This document shows, piece by piece, positions 22,014 through 34,275 of a DNA stretch of 64,000 nucleotides. The notes beneath the pieces were generated by a model. The model was not told the DNA's origin. It did no database searches and saw only the letters and a list, made by a program, of their open reading frames with translations. The position numbers and the translations under genes are program-made. This DNA comes from Cheiracanthium punctorium (Eukaryota > Arthropoda > Arachnida > Araneae > Cheiracanthiidae), in assembly GCA_038373885.1 (NCBI GenBank), contig JAWZYV010013553.1:62001-126000 (forward strand), in the 5' to 3' direction. The stretch's first letter is position 1, and the number at the start of each line of letters is the position of its first letter.

Positions 22014-24618
22014 AGAACTCAGTAATGAATTCAAAGCCATTTTCTAATATAAATAGAAACCGTGGCAGACGAAAACTTCTTTTCCGTCACCCACCATATA
22101 CGCACTCGTTAACAAATATAAACTGAATATTTTAATTATCTTAAGATAGAACTTTTTCCCCCTTTTTTATTCATGTGTTACCAAGGCAACCACGTAAGAA
22201 GAAGTGAAAAAAAAATAATTAAAATTTTGTGTCCGGGTTCATAATCTCGTTCATATGCTAGGTTGGAAAAATAAATACATGTAAAACTAGTTATCAGTCA
22301 CCGCGTTAAATGCTTTATTCTTTTATCGCTAGGATCGCTGAACATTACCAGATTACCAAGGTTTACATAACTGAAACTTAGTTTGGTCACCAAAAATCCA
22401 ACAAAGCAGCTGTTCAGCTATGGAGAGTGTCCACTCCTATAATATATCTCCATGCATCAAAACAACACTGCTGTTGCGAATGCTCAGCGACATCTTTTCA
22501 TGCTCGCGGAATGGCAACCGGGATTTGTTTTTTCTTTTCCTTTCGCTGGTTGCCAGGGCAACAGTTTTAAATAAAAATAACTTTTTTCATTCTAAAAAAG
22601 TCATGCAGCTGAAAGATGTATTATATAGAGAGATTAAATTTTGTCTGTGTGCTAGAAATTAGGTTCCACTTATTTTGTTCCTTTGCGAAATTAATTTTTA
22701 CTATAACACATCGGGGATGTGGTTTTACCTTCAAGTACAAAATTGTAAGAAAATTGTTGGAGCCGTTTTCAAGATTGTTCAAACAAACTTACGGACATTC
22801 CTCGTTTAATGTAGGAATGGATATCAAAATTTGAGTTCAAAAATTTTTTTCCCGTACATGTATGCCGAAAAGTTCTGAATTAGTGAGTAGCGCCATGAAA
22901 CAATCGTAAATGATGACCATATTTCATTGCAAACAAGCGCCATGAAATAATAAATCTTAAAAATGAGTTCATCAATATTTTAACCTTACTTTTTACTTCA
23001 TTCAAATTATACCACTTAAAGCTTTACAAAAATTTCGGATAAAAAAAGAAGTGTGATTCGATAATCATTATAATTTCTTGACTGTTCAGTTATCAATTTG
23101 TGTAGACTTGCCCAAACATCGCTTAGAAATGCTGACACATGAATACTGTAATAATTTGAATTTTAAAGTAAAAATGTTCCGAGTTTTTTCTCTGTCAAAT
23201 TATTTTCTGAAGAGGGACACTTGAAATCTGCTCTAGTTTGCACTTTTCTCCAATGCGTTAGATATAGATCAGTATGTCTGCTGATGTCGAATATTTTAAT
23301 TCACGTAAGTGATGCCCCAAGGCTTATTACTTTATATTAAAACTACGTCTAGCTGTTACGTCATTAAAATATTTTAACTCTGCAAAAATATAAGGGCCAA
23401 TGACCAATTTCCACAGACACTGATAGTCCAATGAAAGTGTAACATTTGTTAAGAGCTTAATATTTTAGATGACCCTTAAAACTTTTACAAGATTTAACTG
23501 TATTTTTCCCCCTCTGGCTGTTAGAAATGACTATAATGTAATTTGACAATTATTTCAAGTAATACAAGAAAACTAGAACATAAAGCCCATGGCAAGCGGG
23601 GCATGTAGAGGCAATGACCACGGGTGCTAGAAAAAACATTTGACAAAAAATGTATACTCAGTATATTTAGTCTTTGTTCTCTGAAAATAAATAACACCAT
23701 GTTCTAGTTTTATTATTGTCTTTACCGAAGTAACATTCCTGTAAGTTGAGTTGTAGAATAATTCTAAATTTAAGGTTTTATGCAGACGAGAATCTGAAGA
23801 AACTTTCGAGAAGGTTTTTCAAACTAACTGAAAACTGTGAGGAATTTAAGACTTAGTCACAGGACAATATTAGTTAATGTGTAAAATCTTAATTGTTACT
23901 TAAATTAATCCTCTTCTTTGGCTAACTTTAATTTCTTTGGAGGAAAATAATGTGTTAAATTAGAAGAATAGTCTATTTCTAGTGATTTTTGGTTAAAAGG
24001 CAAGCTTTATCAATTTCAAATGTAACATCAGAACGTTTATTTGGAATTTTTTATGGACCAGAAAAAGAAGGAGATAATTCACTTGTATCGCTTGTATTAG
24101 GGTAAACTTTTTATTATGTTAGAGTAATTTTCTGAAAAATCGGGGAACGTGTGGACTTTTAGTTTTTTTAAGAAATGCGCTTACCTCCTATATTTTTTAG
24201 TAAAGCTGTTCAAATTTTCAAAAACGTCAGTCAAATAATATGAATTATATTACATTTTTTGACTAAAAATTTTTCATAGATCGCAAAATTGAGAATTGGT
24301 TTATTTATGGCCTAGTTGAAAGAGCTTTCAACTTTTTTAAACCAATATAATCAAAATTTAAAAAAAGCTTTGTTAAATTTAACTAAACATTTTTTTTTCT
24401 ATGTATCTGAGCAGGAAGAAAGCTCCCACCTATAAAGCGGAATATAAAATGAAGCTTAAAAATGAATAAATGAAATTTGCTTGGATTATATGAAAAAAAT
24501 GCATTAAAAGGGAACGGGGGGCATAGGAATATGTATAATTAACGTACTACTTTTGGTATATTTTGTATATGTATTGTTATATACAATTAGTGACCAGAAA
24601 TCATTATCATATTTTATA
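22014..24618. other. Stretch without gene; two X-box-like palindromes
   Basis: No open frame is recognisable. Two motifs fitting GTNRCC(N)RGYAAC, the RFX-factor X-box, lie at 22,177-22,190 (GTTACCAAGGCAAC) and 22,549-22,562 (GTTGCCAGGGCAAC). The remainder is AT-rich. Confidence 0.35.
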
Positions 24619-24850
24619 ACTAGCCGCCTCCGGCGGCCAGTTGGTTCGTCATCTCAATAAATCTTGTTCGGAGAGAAAACTGTTTCTCACTGGCTTCCTA
24701 GGCCCTGAAATCTCTCAGATTCTGTATGGAATTTAAAATTAGATGGTTACAAACAGTGGTGCGCCCTGCTAACGTGAAAAAAACACTCCCTTTTATGCTC
24801 TGCTTAGCTTTTGAGATCGAAATGAAGCCCCTTCGAAGCTTATACAGTCG
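24619..24850 (+). repeat. Dispersed repeat R2, copy 2
   Basis: Same order of words as 20,088-20,345, beginning ACTAGCCGCCTCCGGCGGCC, with the derived MITE at the same GGTTACAAA site. It ends where sequence related to repeat R1 begins. Confidence 0.6.
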
Positions 24851-24889
24851 AATCATTTTACGTACACTAGCCCCTGAACACTAGATCCG

Positions 24890-25340
24890 ATATAGTTGAA
24901 TGGAATTTATTTAAGCGCTTGGTAAAGATCAAGAGTTCGTAAAGTCGAGTGGAGTCACTCCAGATTATTACTTTCCGGACGCGCACCATCTAAGGAAAGT
25001 TTAAACGATGCATTTGAAGTTATATAAGTTATACACCTTTCAAAGACCCGTATTGATTTTGGTATGAACAGGACTAGTTTTTTTACAAGGCTATGAAAAA
25101 GATTTCTTTTACATTCTCGCCAATGAATTCTTGAAAACGCGTGTAAACAGTCCATTCGATTGAGCATGAATTGGACATGTATAAAAAAGATCACGGTCAC
25201 GTGATCTGCATATACATTTTGGGGGTGTGTAGAGTTGATTGTTTGCTCACGGGATTGCCAAAAATAAATCTTATACATTGCGGCCTATGGATGCAAATCA
25301 TTTAAAATGAGCTAGTGTCTAAATGGTGCATTGAATTTAC
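24890..25340 (+). repeat. Dispersed repeat R1, rearranged copy
   Basis: The 3' motif of R1 (AAGTCGAGTGGAGTCACTCC) appears first, at 24,938-24,963. It is followed by the R1 body words TTTCAAAGACCCGTATTGAT-like, AAAAGATTTCTTTTACATT and TCCATTCGATTGAGC. This tail-to-head order indicates two R1 units in tandem. Confidence 0.5.
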
Positions 25341-26172
25341 ATGAAATTAGGTGCGCATATTATAGGTCACTGTCTTGCATACTGCTTACCTGTTCGAGCG
25401 TGAATATTTTTCTAAAACATTCAACTTATGAAATCCAGATTAAAAAATTCAAAATAAATGTTTGAAAAACTAAAAAAAATATCTGTGTAAACGCACTGTG
25501 GAATTCAATAATATATTTTACTCAGGAAACTACATTTATAGTTTCGTATTCAGACATCGCTCAAGTACCTCCCATGTTATATTCCGTGATGTAATCAGGC
25601 TGACAACGCAACCAACTCACTATGGAGATGTATAATTACATCCGAAGACTACTAAATCGTCTTCGGATCAATAATGTATCTAATTTCTAAGGTTTTATGT
25701 TGGAAATTCAAACTTGTTAAATTCAGGAGATAATTTGGTTTGCATGTATAAGAGCAGTAAGTTACTGCAAATCTCTAAATTGTATTCCATCTGTTAAGTT
25801 TGTGCTCTGTGTTGGGGAAAACTATTTTCAGTACTTGAGAAGTTACTTTTATTAACGGTAGAATGCTATTAATTTCTTTCCGCTAAAATGTCCGACAGTG
25901 TTTTCTACTGGCAACTTTCGAAATTGTTTGTAATTCACAGTAAATACATTCAAATACTGTTCATTTTTATGATTACTACCGACTTACGATATAAAGTAAA
26001 AAAAATACATTTTAATATCATCTTTTTTTTTAATAATCAAAAATGTCTATCGATATCTTAAGCAGTATTTTCTTTGCCTAATCGGATGGACATCATATTA
26101 ATTCTAGGACAACGCATTTGAATTTTCTATTGGTCTTATTCGAATGGGTGCCATTTCTTCTACGACAATACA
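25341..26172. other. Stretch without gene; one perfect hairpin
   Basis: ATCCGAAGAC (25,640-25,649) and GTCTTCGGAT (25,659-25,668) form a 10-bp perfect stem with a 9-base loop. Nothing else is recognised. Confidence 0.45.
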
Positions 26173-26176
26173 TTAA

Positions 26177-26571
26177 CCCTTTAACGCGCAGTGTTCACGC
26201 TCTGGGAACACCAAACTCTGACGTTTTGACTGTTGCCAGTCACGAAGAATAGATTTGATTTCTACAAAAATAGTTGCGTGTGACATAGCTCCACGTGATT
26301 CCTTTACCTTTTAACACGTTATTTCCCGTAAAAAAAATTGTCACGATTATTTTTAACAGCACTGACATCTGCTAAAAAATGGAAGAATGCGAGAACAGCT
26401 GGATAGATTGCCCAATGGGCGCGGGCACAGCCAGCTGTCGTCAAAATAGGGTCTCTAGATCTGGGGCACGCGATGAAGTTTCGATCGTCCGCCATCTTGC
26501 TGGTAGTTAAGTCGAGCGATGGCAACGGCTGCCCTTTTTTCAGCATTGGGAAAGGGTTGCGCCTCAAAGGG
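26177..26571. mobile_element. piggyBac-like MITE
   Basis: Ends CCCTTTAACGCGCAG and (reverse strand) CCCTTTGAGGCGCAACCC form inverted repeats flanked by TTAA on both sides (26,173-26,176 and 26,572-26,575), the hallmark target of piggyBac transposases. The 395-base interior is non-coding; frames crossing it are incidental. It shares its sequence, rearranged, with 8,950-9,272. Confidence 0.75.
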
Positions 26572-26575
26572 TTAA

Positions 26576-29138
26576 TCTCCATCGACTCTATTATAGATGG
26601 GCATAATTTGGATATAGAGCTGTTTCACCTACGTCTTTATGACTATACGTCACACCTTAGCAACCAACTTTTTTTGGTCAAGCATTCGTTCATTTGAGAA
26701 TGGTGACTGGCCGAAAACGTGGCTTTGTATCCCTAGATATCCGAGTTCATCTAAAAAAAAATTTCAGTGACGTCACGCGAAAATACTCTATTCTAAGACA
26801 ATACATGTAAAATCTCCACTGCTCTTATTCAGATGGATGCTATTTGAATGATGAGGTAACACGAGTAAATCGGCCATATTTGGGTGGATATCATTTGAAT
26901 TCTACAATACATGTAATTTTTTATCCACTCAGTACTCGGATTAATAGAATTTAAATTTCATTGAAATAAGTGATAAATATTCATCGATTTTAAAAAAATA
27001 TTTATTTATTCATCATCATTATTTAGGCCTCGAAAAAAAATTAACGTTTTGTTTTTAATATTTTTCATCAAAGTTGAATATGGTTTATGATTCTACTTTG
27101 TTTACTTCTGTGAGCACTAACTCCTTCAAATAAACACAGATTTCCCTGAAATTTGTGTAAGTATTAATTGATATGTTCTGTTCTGAGATCCCTATGTTGA
27201 AGATGGTGTATATTATTTATATATAGGTGTTTTACAGAAGCTTCCAAAATAATCCCGATGTATATCTGAACAATATTTGTATGTATGGACAATTGGACAA
27301 TTATTGTTTAAGGTATGTATTTTTTAGGAAACCAACAAAATAAAATTAATATTATGTACTATTGAATATTAATATTATATTCAAAGTTTATGATTCGATG
27401 TTCTTTACAGAGAATTGTAGCATTTACAGCATTTTCACTGGAGCTCTCATAATACAGTGGCGACTCGTGGGTTATTTAAATGGAGATTCACAAAATAAAT
27501 TTCGGAAATTAAATATGGAGATATACGACGCAGCTTACAAATTCAAATATATTTGCATTTCTAGTAGTTAAAGGAAAACAGCGCATACAACTGAAAGGAA
27601 ACAAGTAATCTTTGGTCTTACATATCATCAGCAAGGTAAGTTTTAGAAAAGGTGTTGTCTTGATTAATTTTATTTCAAATTTCTTTAAAGGCTAATATTG
27701 AAAAGTATAATTGCTTTAGCTCCGAAACACTTATTTTACTTCCATCTTAGTTGTTTCTAGTTTGTAAAAAAATATTGTAGTGAAAATGATAAAAATGAAG
27801 AAAATAAAAAGAAAATGGATTAACTAACCGAACATAACAAACTAAGGGAGAATCCGGAAGAGATAACTGCAAAAAAATAATCCTTGTGCACACTGAAAAT
27901 GTGCGAACGGAATGATATCAGCAATGCCTTACTTCTCCCGCAACCCTCGCCGCTTCCGTTCTCAAAGAGCTGTTCAGAAGGGCATTTCGCCGTTCGCACG
28001 TGCGATCTAGGAAATACTGTGCTGTAGTAACCTACAATGCAGTGCGTTAGCTGTAATATGCCTATCCTACTATATATTTACGCTGATCTCTGACTCTCTG
28101 ATTCTAAACAGTTTCGGGCAACCACTTCAAAATAAAAGTACCGCCATTATTCCAAAAATTTAAATTTAAATTAAGTTTTAAAAGTTAAGCACAAAAAGTC
28201 CAATAACAACTCTGCCGTTTGTACGCCGATTGAATTTTTTCATAATTATGTATAAAAATACAGAAAACAATCTGCGCTACTTTACAGTTTCTCCAGATAA
28301 CATAGCTCAATTTATTTTTCATTAAAATGATCGTCTGCTGAAGCATTGATATAAGAGGGTCTGTTTTCGCAAAATGAAATCATTCGAATGCGAACGGTTT
28401 CCGCACGTTTCCAGAAGGGCATGAACTTCGATTTGGGTGTATAATAAGAACTGAATTTGAAGTTATTTATTTTAGGTGGACGAAGGTTAAATAGATTGAG
28501 AGAAGACGTATTTTCGTCTAATGGTTTTTCTAGCGCCCGTTGTAATTGCTTCTACAACGGACTTTGACTTCTTGTTTAATAATAGTGGGGGAGTGGGGGA
28601 GAGTAAAACTCGCGTTTTAAATTCACAAAAGTCTAGAAGTGAACTTAATATTTTTTTAATTTAATTTTTTTGTTTAGTTTTCAGTTTTTCCTTTGGGGGG
28701 TTCATGTGCTCATGTGCTCAAATGAAGGAGCTGCCACTGTCATAATAATTAAGATAGATTACGCCCAAAAGTGTTTGATTGAGGAAAATGCAGCGTCTTA
28801 TTTCCTTTAACCGGTTCATCCGATATCATTTAAAAGTCACAAGATAAAAGTTCTGAAATGCTAAGTGCTGCTTCGGCGCATTTTTCTTAAAATGCTCGTC
28901 TGTGCATAACACGAAAATATCTGCTGTTCTGTCGTTTGCAATTATGTGAGTGATTAAATCAGCTACTCGTTATACAGTAGTACCCAGGGTGTTCAAATAA
29001 GATTGTATTGAATTGGTTTTTATAACTGATGCTATGGGTGTGATTTAAGTATCTTTTTTTTAATGTCCACTATAAAGCCATGTAATATATATTTCACAAA
29101 TTCCATGTTTAGCGTTCTTAAAATATGCTGCCTTTATA
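26576..29138. other. AT-rich stretch without recognisable gene
   Basis: No recognisable frame. A GC-richer block at 27,900-28,020 and another at 28,380-28,440 share GCGAACGG and CAGAAGGGCAT words. CAGGGTGTTCAAATAAG at 28,985 resembles an isolated transposon end. No function is proposed. Confidence 0.4.
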
Positions 29139-29536
29139 TGCAGGATGTTCTCAAAACACTGGCCTAAGTTTTTATTTTTTTAACTACAGTTTAAGTTACG
29201 TAAAAGAAAACTTTATGGCATCGATCAAAATTTTTAAGCGATTAAATATAAATTTAAGTAGTTTACTTTAATCAAAACCCGGATAGTAAAATATGATTTA
29301 TACATTGATTAGATGATGTACACAGACTTTATTAATAAAATGGCTCATAGATATGTTTAAGCAAAGATGGTGAGGGGTTGTGCAATACCAATAACAGCAA
29401 TAGTATTACACAGCGTAAAGAAAGTAGAATGACATTTAGATTTTTTTAGAAAAATGAGGAACTTTTTTTTTACTGATTTTTTTTTTTTTTTTTGCAAGCA
29501 ACATTTTACAGATCATTTAATAAGAAAATATCAATA

Positions 29537-30766
29537 CACTATTTGGCCAAAAGTATACGGGCACCCAGTGGTATGGACTTGGAGCGTCCTGAGGCACATA
29601 TTTAGTATGAAGTTGGTCCCCCTTTTGCATCGATGACAGCCTGCACACCTCTGGGAAGACTTTGCACCAGTTTTTGACAGGTGACCATAGAAATTGACTT
29701 CCAGATGTCCATCACGGCTGAAGTGAGTGCTTGCAGTGAGGATGGTCAATTTAGCTGGCTACGTAGTATGCGCTCTAATTCGTCCCAGAGGTGTTCTGTG
29801 GGATTAAGATCGGGGATCTGAGATGGCCAGTCCAGTTTTTGAACGCTCATTTCGTCAAACCACGTCTGTGTAAGCCTCGATGTGTGAATGGAGCAGTTAT
29901 CCTGCTGGAAGAGAAATGGGCCTTCCCGTAATATTGCCACAAAGTTGGGAGTGCAGCATTGTCCAGAATGTCCTCCTACATCGCAGAGTTCATGTTTCCA
30001 ACCACAGGAACTAACGGACCCAGGCTCAACCACAAGAAACATCCACCACCATTATACCGCCACCACGAAACTTAACAGTCGGCACAATTCAGTCAAGCAA
30101 AAAACGTTCGCCGGGCATCCGTCAAACTCAGGCGCGTCCCTCCGACAGCCAGACTGTGAAGCGAGATCCATCACTCCAAAAAACAGTTTTCCACACGTCC
30201 ACAGTCCAATGACGGTAATCTCTGCACCATTGAAATCGATGCTTCGCATTCTGTGGAGTGATTTTCGGCTTGTGAGCGGCTGAACGACCACGGAATCCCA
30301 AGTTGTTTAACTCTCGACGAAAAGTCCTGCTGCTAACACTAGCATCTAATGAATTTTGGAACTCCTGAGAAATTTCTACCAACGAGGACTTGCGATTGTT
30401 TTCCACCACCCTTTTCAGAGTTCTGCGGCTCCGTTCACTAAGTTTTTTCGCTCTACTACTCCGTTTTTCTGTAGTTTCACTGCCTCGACGTTTGCACTTC
30501 ACAATTACATCACTCACAGTGGATTTAGGCTTCTGTAGAATGTCTGCAATCCCACGAACTGATTTCCCACAAAAGTGGCATCCCACTATACTGCCACGAT
30601 CGAACTCACTAAGCTCCTTTGACTTACTCATTGCTTCACAAACGCATACATACAACCGGACAAACCACTATCAACACTTTAATAGCTTTCGATTACGCAT
30701 CAAATTTGCGTAACCCGCCAAAACCACTTTTTTAGGGGGTGTCCGGATACTTTTGGCCAGATAGTG
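29537..30766. mobile_element. Second Tc1-like transposon, nested in the left arm of the first
   Basis: Ends CACTATTTGGCCAAAAGTAT and (reverse strand) CACTATCTGGCCAAAAGTAT with TA on both sides (29,535 and 30,767). Length 1,230, close to typical Tc1 elements. The two flanks rejoin into the inverted-repeat arm mirrored at 33,700-33,760, which confirms the insertion point exactly. Confidence 0.9.
29746..30655 (-). pseudogene. Tc1-like (DD34E) transposase, frameshifted
   Basis: From 30,655 downward an open frame of 175 codons holds two helix-turn-helix regions (ELSEFDRGSIVGCHFCGKSV and SDVIVKCKRRG...) and the first catalytic Asp in WKTVFWSDGSRFTVW. A frame change near 30,130 is followed by a second piece, and a further piece (30,042-29,746) contains the second Asp (FQQDNCSIHTS) and the Glu (PTEHLWDELERILR). 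The expected order of a Tc1 transposase of about 340 residues is preserved, but at least two frame changes separate the catalytic residues. The copy is inactive yet well preserved, so it is probably younger than the host element. Confidence 0.9.
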
Positions 30767-30889
30767 TATCATAACCATGATATTCAAAAATAAAACATTA
30801 ATGACAACAGAAATAATTTCTACCATTTGAAACTCTGTAAAAAAAAAGTAGATGTAACCCAATTAATAAAATACAAGCGATGTTATTAA

Positions 30890-33254
30890 GAAATACTCTT
30901 CCCATTAGATTTTATAATTTCGAATATCCTGTTTGGCAGTGAATCATACAAAGTTTGGATGTCTGTTTGGCAAAAATGATCCCATGAGCTATTCAATGCT
31001 TCTCGAAGCTCAGTGATGGATTCAAACTGTTTTCCACCAGCATATACACGACGAACAAGCATTGCTCAAATGTTTTCTACTATGCTAAGATCATTGGCCT
31101 GGGTGTAACCTGTACATTATTTGAAATGAACCAGTTTTTAACTCCATTAGCGGTGTGAATGGAGGCTCCGTCTTGTTGAAAGATCCACTCTTCTCCTCCT
31201 TATTCGGAGCCAGAAGCAAGAAGCTCAGAATTTAGCAGCTGAATATAGTCTGTATGCTTCTGCCTATCACTCAGAAAGACCAGACTTGTTCTTCCTCCAT
31301 ATCCAACTGCTAACCTGACCATCAAATTTCCTCCCCATATTTGTCGAGTTGAATAAAATTGTTTTTCGCTCTTCAGACAATGCCAGTAGTACTGGTAACA
31401 ATCTGAACAGTCTAATGAATTTCTTCTCATCTGAAAATATCACAGAAGTCCATTCTGTCCATTTCCTGGGATAAGGTCCATGACATGTGTTCCTTATCCC
31501 AGGATAAACGGTTATCAATAGGTGTTTGTTTCCACTTCGGATGATTCTTCCGCTTTTTGAAAATGAATTTTTTGGATCTTTCAATGTAGTTGTAAACTGT
31601 TTGCCTTGACACATAAGTAAGTCCTGCTTGAATTCGAGCCTTTGCAATACTTCCCCAGACAGCACAGCAAACGTGCATCAAACTTGCAGCAAGCTTGATT
31701 TATCAAGTCAATAAGCTTAAATTAAGCTTGAAAATTTCAAGCGTGTAAGCTTAATGCAAGCTTGAATCAAGTGTTCTAGTTTACACTTGCCCAGCTTGCA
31801 TTAAGCTTGACATTTCAAGCTTAAAAAATTTTCCTAAATACACGGAGCGCCGAACTCGCCCCACATAGTTTACTTTGCCACGCATTTTCCCGCTCTACGC
31901 TGAAATTTCAATTTAATTTGTTTCCATCGAGTGTTCGTGGCTGGAATAGAACCCGGGAACTTTCGGTTGTGAGTTGAGCTCGCTATCCGTTTAGCTACTA
32001 AGCTTCAAGCAGATGTGACTAAAGTTTGAAGTGACTTATCACGCAGTTTTCTCGCCAGATTGATAAGTGGGCGATGTGTTATTTGTTTCTTTTATTTTTC
32101 CATGGGATGCATCAAAATTAAAATAATGTTATGTGTGATTTAGAGACTCTACTAATAGGAAATAAACATAATGTAAATTTAAGAGCAGCACACGTTTTAA
32201 AACTTTCAGTACCGCAACACTCATGAGCAATACTGCTGGCCAAAATCGAGACAAACGACTGATTTTGAAATCAATTTCGTAGTATAATTGTATTTTATTT
32301 TGAAGAATTTCTATATTTGGAAATATAGAATGGGTTTACTTACTTAACACAAATTCCGTGTTAAGTAATCTGAAATGAAAGAAACAGATAGTTAAACGTT
32401 ACTTCGAAATGCTATATCACAGTTGCTAACATGTATGGAATACAAACACTTTAGTCATTTTTGTAAATATTTCTTAAAATAGCAAATAATTGAAACATTT
32501 TACTATTTTTTAACGCTAAAAATTCTCTTTACAAATGTGGTTAGTTATTTTCCTACATATTGGTATGCTATGTTGATACAGAGCATTTCGAAGAATTAAA
32601 AATAAGTTTAAATTAATTTATACAAATGTAAATTTGAGTTATTTTCATTATTCATACTTTATAATTAAAAAAATTATTTAACTTCTGAATTTTTTTTTAT
32701 TCTTTGTAATTTTATTTTAAAACTACAAAAGTGTAAGATGTAAGATTTTTGGGCCCTAAAATCTGTAGGCCCTGGGCAGTTACCCCGTTTGCCTTGCCGG
32801 TAATATGGCACTGGTAATAAAATAAAACACATCTTTTACGAACTTTCAGCAAATTTGAGGACGCTAGACAATTAATGTCCATTCTCTTTCACAGATGGCG
32901 CCATCACTGCGCACTTTGAAAGCTAAAATCAAGCTAAAGTCAAGCTTGCATTAATACGTCAAATTCAAGGAAATGTCAAGCTTGATTTAAGCTTATGTGC
33001 TGTCTGGGGTACTTTTCAAGCTCGTGAGCAACTTATCTTTCATCGCGAGGCGTTAACTTTTTAGGTCTGCCAGCCTTCTTTCTCTTTCCGTTTCTGTCTG
33101 GATTTCTGATAAAGTTAGAAACTGTATTGGGGCTGACGGTGCAGTGTACGAGTAATCTCTCTAACAACTTTACTATCATTTTTATATTCAAAAATTTGGC
33201 CATTTTGAAAATTATTTCAAGGGTATTGCTCTTGGCATTCTGGAGAGAAAACAA
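30890..33254 (-). pseudogene. Transposase of the Tc1-like transposon, interrupted
   Basis: The 5' end on the minus strand (33,254 to 33,010) encodes a helix-turn-helix region, MIVKLLERLLVHCTVSPNTV, with a basic GKRKKAGRPKKLTPRDER segment. Coding resumes beyond the 1.36-kb insertion (31,653-33,009) with AKARIQAGLTYVSRQTVYNY. The first catalytic Asp lies in WTSVIFSDEKKF (about 31,430), the second in FQQDGASIHTAN (about 31,170) and the Glu in a NDLS-x-IVEN block (about 31,090). At least two frameshifts and a stop in the IVENI block add to the insertion, so no protein is made. Motif order and spacing fit the DD34E Tc1 group. Confidence 0.8.
31653..33009. mobile_element. Non-autonomous DNA element with CCCCAGACAGCAC ends
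   Basis: Perfect 14-base terminal repeats CCCCAGACAGCACA are flanked by TACTT on both sides (31,648-31,652 and 33,010-33,014). The terminal 130-170 bases at each end are packed with CAAGCTTGA, AAGCTTAA and GCATTAAGCTTGA words in both orientations, typical of transposase-binding subterminal repeats. The interior is AT-rich and without a transposase frame. A 5-base duplication is unlike Tc1, hAT or Harbinger; I do not assign a superfamily. Confidence 0.8.
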
Positions 33255-33773
33255 ATAAGGAAAATCTTGTCACGTGTAAAGCAAGAAAAAAACAGAGAAA
33301 TTACACTAAACTGAGTTTATTGCTGGAAAACTAGAATAATCCTGTCTTCAAAACATCCTGGAACAATAACTAAAATTCTTAATGATGCCATTCAATTAAA
33401 ATAGAAAACAATAATGCAGTAATTAATAGAAAGCAGACGATTTCATTAAAATTCTTTTGTTACAATTACTTGAATGGTAGTGTTCCGAGGTACACACGAA
33501 ATAGATCATTTTTGGCAAAATGGGATCATTTTTGCCAAACAGACATCCAATCTTTGTATGATTCTCTTCCAAATAGAATATTCGAAATTATAAAATCTAA
33601 TGGGAAGAGTATTCCTTACTAGCATCACTTGTATTTTATTCATTGGGTTAGACCTACTTTTTTAAAGAGTTTCAAATGGTAGAAATTATTCTGTTGTCAT
33701 TAATGTTTTATTTTTGAATATCATGGTTATGATATTGATATTTTCTTATTAAATGATCTGTAAAATGTTGCTT

Positions 33774-33809
<36 letters not shown>

Positions 33810-34275
33810 GTAAAAAAAAAAAGTTCCTTATTTTTCTAAAAAAATCTAAATGTCATTCTACTTTTTTTACGCAGTGCATGTATTTATTCAATCATGCTTT
33901 CTTTCATAATTTATGTACGACCCTGAAGGACAATTATCTGGCGTGATATTTTTCCCCTTCGAGAGTCATTGAAAAATGGTTTAAGTCAGCATACATTTAT
34001 GTTCAAATCTCTGAAACTTTTTGGAAGAATTGCTCAAATTTTTTAATCACCTCATCAATATATAAGGCACATTTTACTAACTGAGAATATTTTCGCACGG
34101 CGGCAGCATAAAAATTTAAGGTTCATATTTATTTTCATTTAATCTGCTTAAAATTTCAATCGGCACCATAAAATTCTGCTTCTTTTTTAACTAACTTTGT
34201 AGTTTATTATGCACGTCTATAACTAATATTTGAGGAATAAAAGCCTAGGCCAGTGTTTTTGAGACACTCTGTGTA

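Larger units (their letters stand above)
29409..33876. mobile_element. Tc1-like transposon, itself containing two insertions
   Basis: Ends CACAGCGTAAAGAAAGTAG and (reverse strand) CACTGCGTAAAAAAAGTAG form terminal repeats; the left flank is TA and the right flank CA, probably a decayed TA. The inverted repeats are long: 33,523-33,876 matches 29,409-29,536 plus 30,769-30,988, so the right arm carries a copy of the 3' end of the transposase gene. Removing the insertions at 29,537-30,766 and 31,653-33,009 leaves about 1.88 kb, a normal Tc1 size. A poly-A/poly-T tract lies inside each arm (33,776-33,806; about 29,477-29,492). Confidence 0.8.
29139..34273. mobile_element. Outermost long-inverted-repeat element, split by a Tc1-like insertion
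   Basis: The left arm (29,139-29,406) and right arm (33,879-34,273) are inverted relatives. Left ...TTCTCAAAACACTGGCCTAA and right (reverse strand) GTCTCAAAAACACTGGCCTA are followed in both arms by TTTTATT, AATTTTAAGC-like and GATTAAAT words. TA flanks both ends (29,137 and 34,274). The centre is occupied by the Tc1-like transposon 29,409-33,876. The same family supplies the element at 38,703-39,686, whose central sequence matches 33,880-33,990. Without its insertions this copy would be about 0.66 kb and non-coding. Confidence 0.65.

Noticed and set aside
21716..22126. Short plus-strand frames near 21.7-22.1 kb
   Set aside because: They lie in or at the edge of the solo LTR and show no domain.
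28985..29001. CAGGGTGTTCAAATAAG as a transposon end
   Set aside because: It resembles TA-targeting element ends but no partner end or duplication could be found.
29888..30283. 131-codon plus-strand frame
   Set aside because: Antisense to the Tc1 transposase at 29,746-30,655.
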